NCBI GenBank assembly: GCA_920105625.2
Contig: OV050031.1
Span: 217,362,194-217,426,193 of the forward strand
From: Clusia tigrina
Taxonomy: Eukaryota; Arthropoda; Insecta; Diptera; Clusiidae
Direction of reading: 5' to 3'
Length of the DNA: 64,000 nucleotides
Below are positions 61,616 through 64,000 of this stretch, piece after piece. Every line of letters starts with the position of its first letter. Position 1 is the first letter of the stretch. The notes under the pieces were generated by a model, which saw nothing but the letters and a program-made list of their open reading frames with translations, was not told the origin of the DNA and did no database searches. A program made the translations under genes and the position numbers.

Positions 61616-63260
61616 TCACTCTTCTTTGAACTTCCTAGTTTCAATTATGAACCTAAGAATATCGGGAAGAGGAAGAGTATGAACATTATTCATACTTAAT
61701 ACATCACCACCCAAAGCTTTAGTCTTATTCTTGCGTAAGCTGGACAACTACAGAGGAAGTGTTCGTTAGTCTCGTCCCACTGAAGACATGATTGGCAAGT
61801 CGGATCGTCGATGATACCCAATGTGACCACATGTTGACCACATGTGTTGTGCCCAGTGATACACCAAACAGCGATGTCAGGTCCTTTCTGTTGAGTTTTA
61901 GAAGAAAGGTCGCTAATTTCCTGTCTGGTTATTTCACGAAGCACTTAGCAATTCTGCTTGACCTCAGCTCGGACTACCTCCTGTTGTGGTCGTTGATACA
62001 ACGCCTGATCATAGCAGAACTGATACCAAAGAAAGGTTCCAGACCAAATGGTGAGATTGCAGAGCCTTAATTGGCCAACTTGTCGGTCCCGCAATACCAC
62101 AATGCCCCCGGAACCCAGATAAGACTTAACCTATTGTGTTTTACAACATTGTTCAGTTGTGTCTGACATTCACTGACCAATTTCGAGCACCAGGCAGGGT
62201 TAGCAAGGGCCTTGGCTGTCACTGCAGAAGACTATACACCTCCTTTGCCATTACACGCAGAACTTTGCATTTCTGCAAGAGCTCCTCCTCCTTTTGTTGG
62301 TAGAGTCCACGAATCCGCTGATACAATGTAGGTCATTGCAGAACTGATATAACGGAAAGGTTCCGGACCCGAGTGTGAAATTGCAGAGGCTTCATTGAGC
62401 AACTTGTCGGCCACCTCATTCCCGCAATACCGCAACTCCCAGTAACCCAGATAAGACACAACCTATTGCGATTTGCCACACAGTTCAGTGTTGCCTTACA
62501 TTCACTGACCAATTTCGAGGAGCAAATAAGTTTAGCAAGGGCCTTTAGTGCCGCTTGGCTGTCACTGCAGATGCCTAAGCACTTCCTTTGCCATTTCCTC
62601 TCAATTACCCAGCACGTCACGTTCAGGATAGCGAATAAGACTGACGTGGTCTTTCCTGTGGTAATAAAGTACTTAGTTCATTATCTTAAAGTATCAACCA
62701 GATCTGAAGTTTTGGATCCTTCAGTGTAGAAGACATGAAGTAGACCCCAAAGCAAAATCTCTGGACTCAACCATTGATCTCGTTCCCGGAACGTTATTTC
62801 ATGTCTCACTCTTTACTTCATGTCTGACAGAGGGCACACGATTGTCTACTGGCATCTTGAATAGTATACACTGTTCCAACAACTGCTGGTGTATCTGGCT
62901 GAGCCCAATGTATACTTCGTCTTGCCAGACTCCGTTAAGTCTGAGCCTGCAGGCCTCTTTCATTGCCTCCTTACGGATCAAAATATCCAGGGTAAGCAAT
63001 TTTAGTAGGTCATTAAGTGGGTCACCTGAGGTAGTGCTCATTGCACCAGTGATACCCAAGTTAACAGTCCTTTGTAGCCTTGTAAGAGAGGATGTTGTGG
63101 ATTTTACCAGGGTGCCTTTCCACCATTCTACCGAGGCATATGTGATTATGGGTCTCATAAGAGTAGTGTTCATCCAGTACACCACCGCAGGACTTAGGCT
63201 CCATAGAAAATATGTTGGATTCAACCCGTTTGAAGTTGATTGAACAGTGTGGCTGCAAAG
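61616..63260 (-). mobile_element. LINE 3' half with internal duplication
   Basis: From about 63,225 the minus strand reads WMNTTLMRPIITYASVEWW and LTRLQRTVNLGITGAM (the region after the reverse transcriptase), then LDILIRKEAMKEACRLRL, RNase H (ICSDSQAALKALAKL), and finally TGHNTCGQHVVTLGIIDDPT then CQSCLQWDETNEHFLCSCPA. About 280 bp are duplicated in the same orientation (62,020-62,260 and 62,335-62,600). Stops disrupt all parts. Confidence 0.8.
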
Positions 63261-64000
63261 GACATTTACGTTTTTATTGATTATATAATAAATCACCACA
63301 CAATATATGCCTGTAATATTAACCGTCTGGAAACGTCGTCAATTAACATATTAATTTGAAATTAATCAACTTAAGCGGTGCTTGAGTCAGCATAACAGCA
63401 TCCTAACCAGACGCGACGCGCGGAGGATAACCACAAATCAAACAAAGCAATAAGGAGACTAGCAGATGCCTGCCATGTGGGTTGGCAGGCGCATGCAAAT
63501 ACACCAGAGGATACGGATAAAGCCAACAAAACACACACTTTGACACATACGCATACACACTCAAAACAGATTTCCATACACTCTCATACAAATTCAGCCA
63601 ACCGCACAAACATGCACGCTTAATTACGCTCTGAAGACGTCTCTGCGAGTTATCGATTGGACATAAATTATGTATGCAAGTGGCTGGAGATAAAATATCT
63701 CACGTCTAAGTGTCATATTATGTAATTAAGCCATTTCGCAGACATATCATATAAGCAATTTGTAGATACGTGTACTCTAAGCCAACACGCACGGGTAAAG
63801 TCACCAGCAGCCAGAGCAATATCAGGCCGAGTATACTGCTAAAATACCCTTCGATTGAAAGGTAATGGAAGCCCCACTCCTAAACTCACCCAACTCAAAT
63901 ATGGTGGCAGCTGAGGATGTCGCCTATGAAATGAAAATGTTAAAAATTCAGTATAATTACATATGTAAAAGAGCGACAGGACGAAAACGGTTGCCACGCT
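63261..64000. other. Right edge; possible small minus-strand exons, otherwise no gene
   Basis: Two splice-bounded segments (63,890-63,923 and from 63,835 leftwards) are separated by a 54-bp GT-AG interval and are discussed as a finding. The rest shows no recognisable gene. Confidence 0.25.

Overview
This is nuclear DNA from a higher fly (Diptera, Brachycera). Three things point there. A split gene on the minus strand matches the fly synaptic RhoGAP gene syd-1/RhoGAP100F closely, with introns of 57-97 bp. The left edge holds the start of an insect-type EcKinase (CHK-like) gene. The rest is AT-rich non-coding DNA filled with decayed mariner/Tc1, hAT-type and RNase H-bearing LINE copies. A tephritid-like fly is plausible, but the sequence alone does not name the species.

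Layout. 1-276 (minus) is the first 92 codons of an EcKinase-like gene that runs off the left edge. 1.2-3.4 kb is a broken mariner interrupted by a LINE tail. 3.4-26 kb has no recognisable host gene. It alternates T-rich unique-looking islands (about 4.2-5.4, 7.2-7.8, 9.1-10.8, 14.5-16.2, 19.2-20.7 and 22.8-24.3 kb) with at least eight unrelated tandem arrays, with units of 17, 21, 22/87, 31, 46+49, about 110, 166 and 318 bp. A Tc1/mariner remnant with both terminal inverted repeats sits at 11.6-12.4 kb, and a hAT-type miniature element lies inside the 318-bp array.

26,608-43,406 (minus) is the main gene. Eleven phase-compatible exons total 5,556 nt and code for 1,851 residues plus a stop, carrying PDZ, C2 and RhoGAP domains and a long Ser/Ala/Thr-rich tail. 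The N-terminal exon was not found, so the protein is open at its start. A 9.0-kb intron (28,613-37,654) carries simple repeats, a 72-bp miniature mariner and a repeat array whose units each contain a dyad.

43.4-64 kb is probably the large first intron and upstream region of the same gene. It holds nested LINE debris on the minus strand (43.9-46.8, 50.3-50.9, 54.2-55.3 and 61.6-63.3 kb), a mostly unique stretch at 55.5-58.4 kb with a GC-richer, promoter-like core and several inverted repeats, long (TA)n tracts, and a long imperfect inverted repeat at 59.6-60.2 kb that could transcribe a long hairpin RNA. I see no CRISPR, rRNA or tRNA gene and no bacterial-type operon. The most interesting unexplained structures are the foldback at 59.6-60.2 kb, the dyad-bearing array at 36 kb with one paired base change, the hAT-type miniature family, and the recurring CTGAAARTATGCT inverted motifs at 55.6-57.8 kb.
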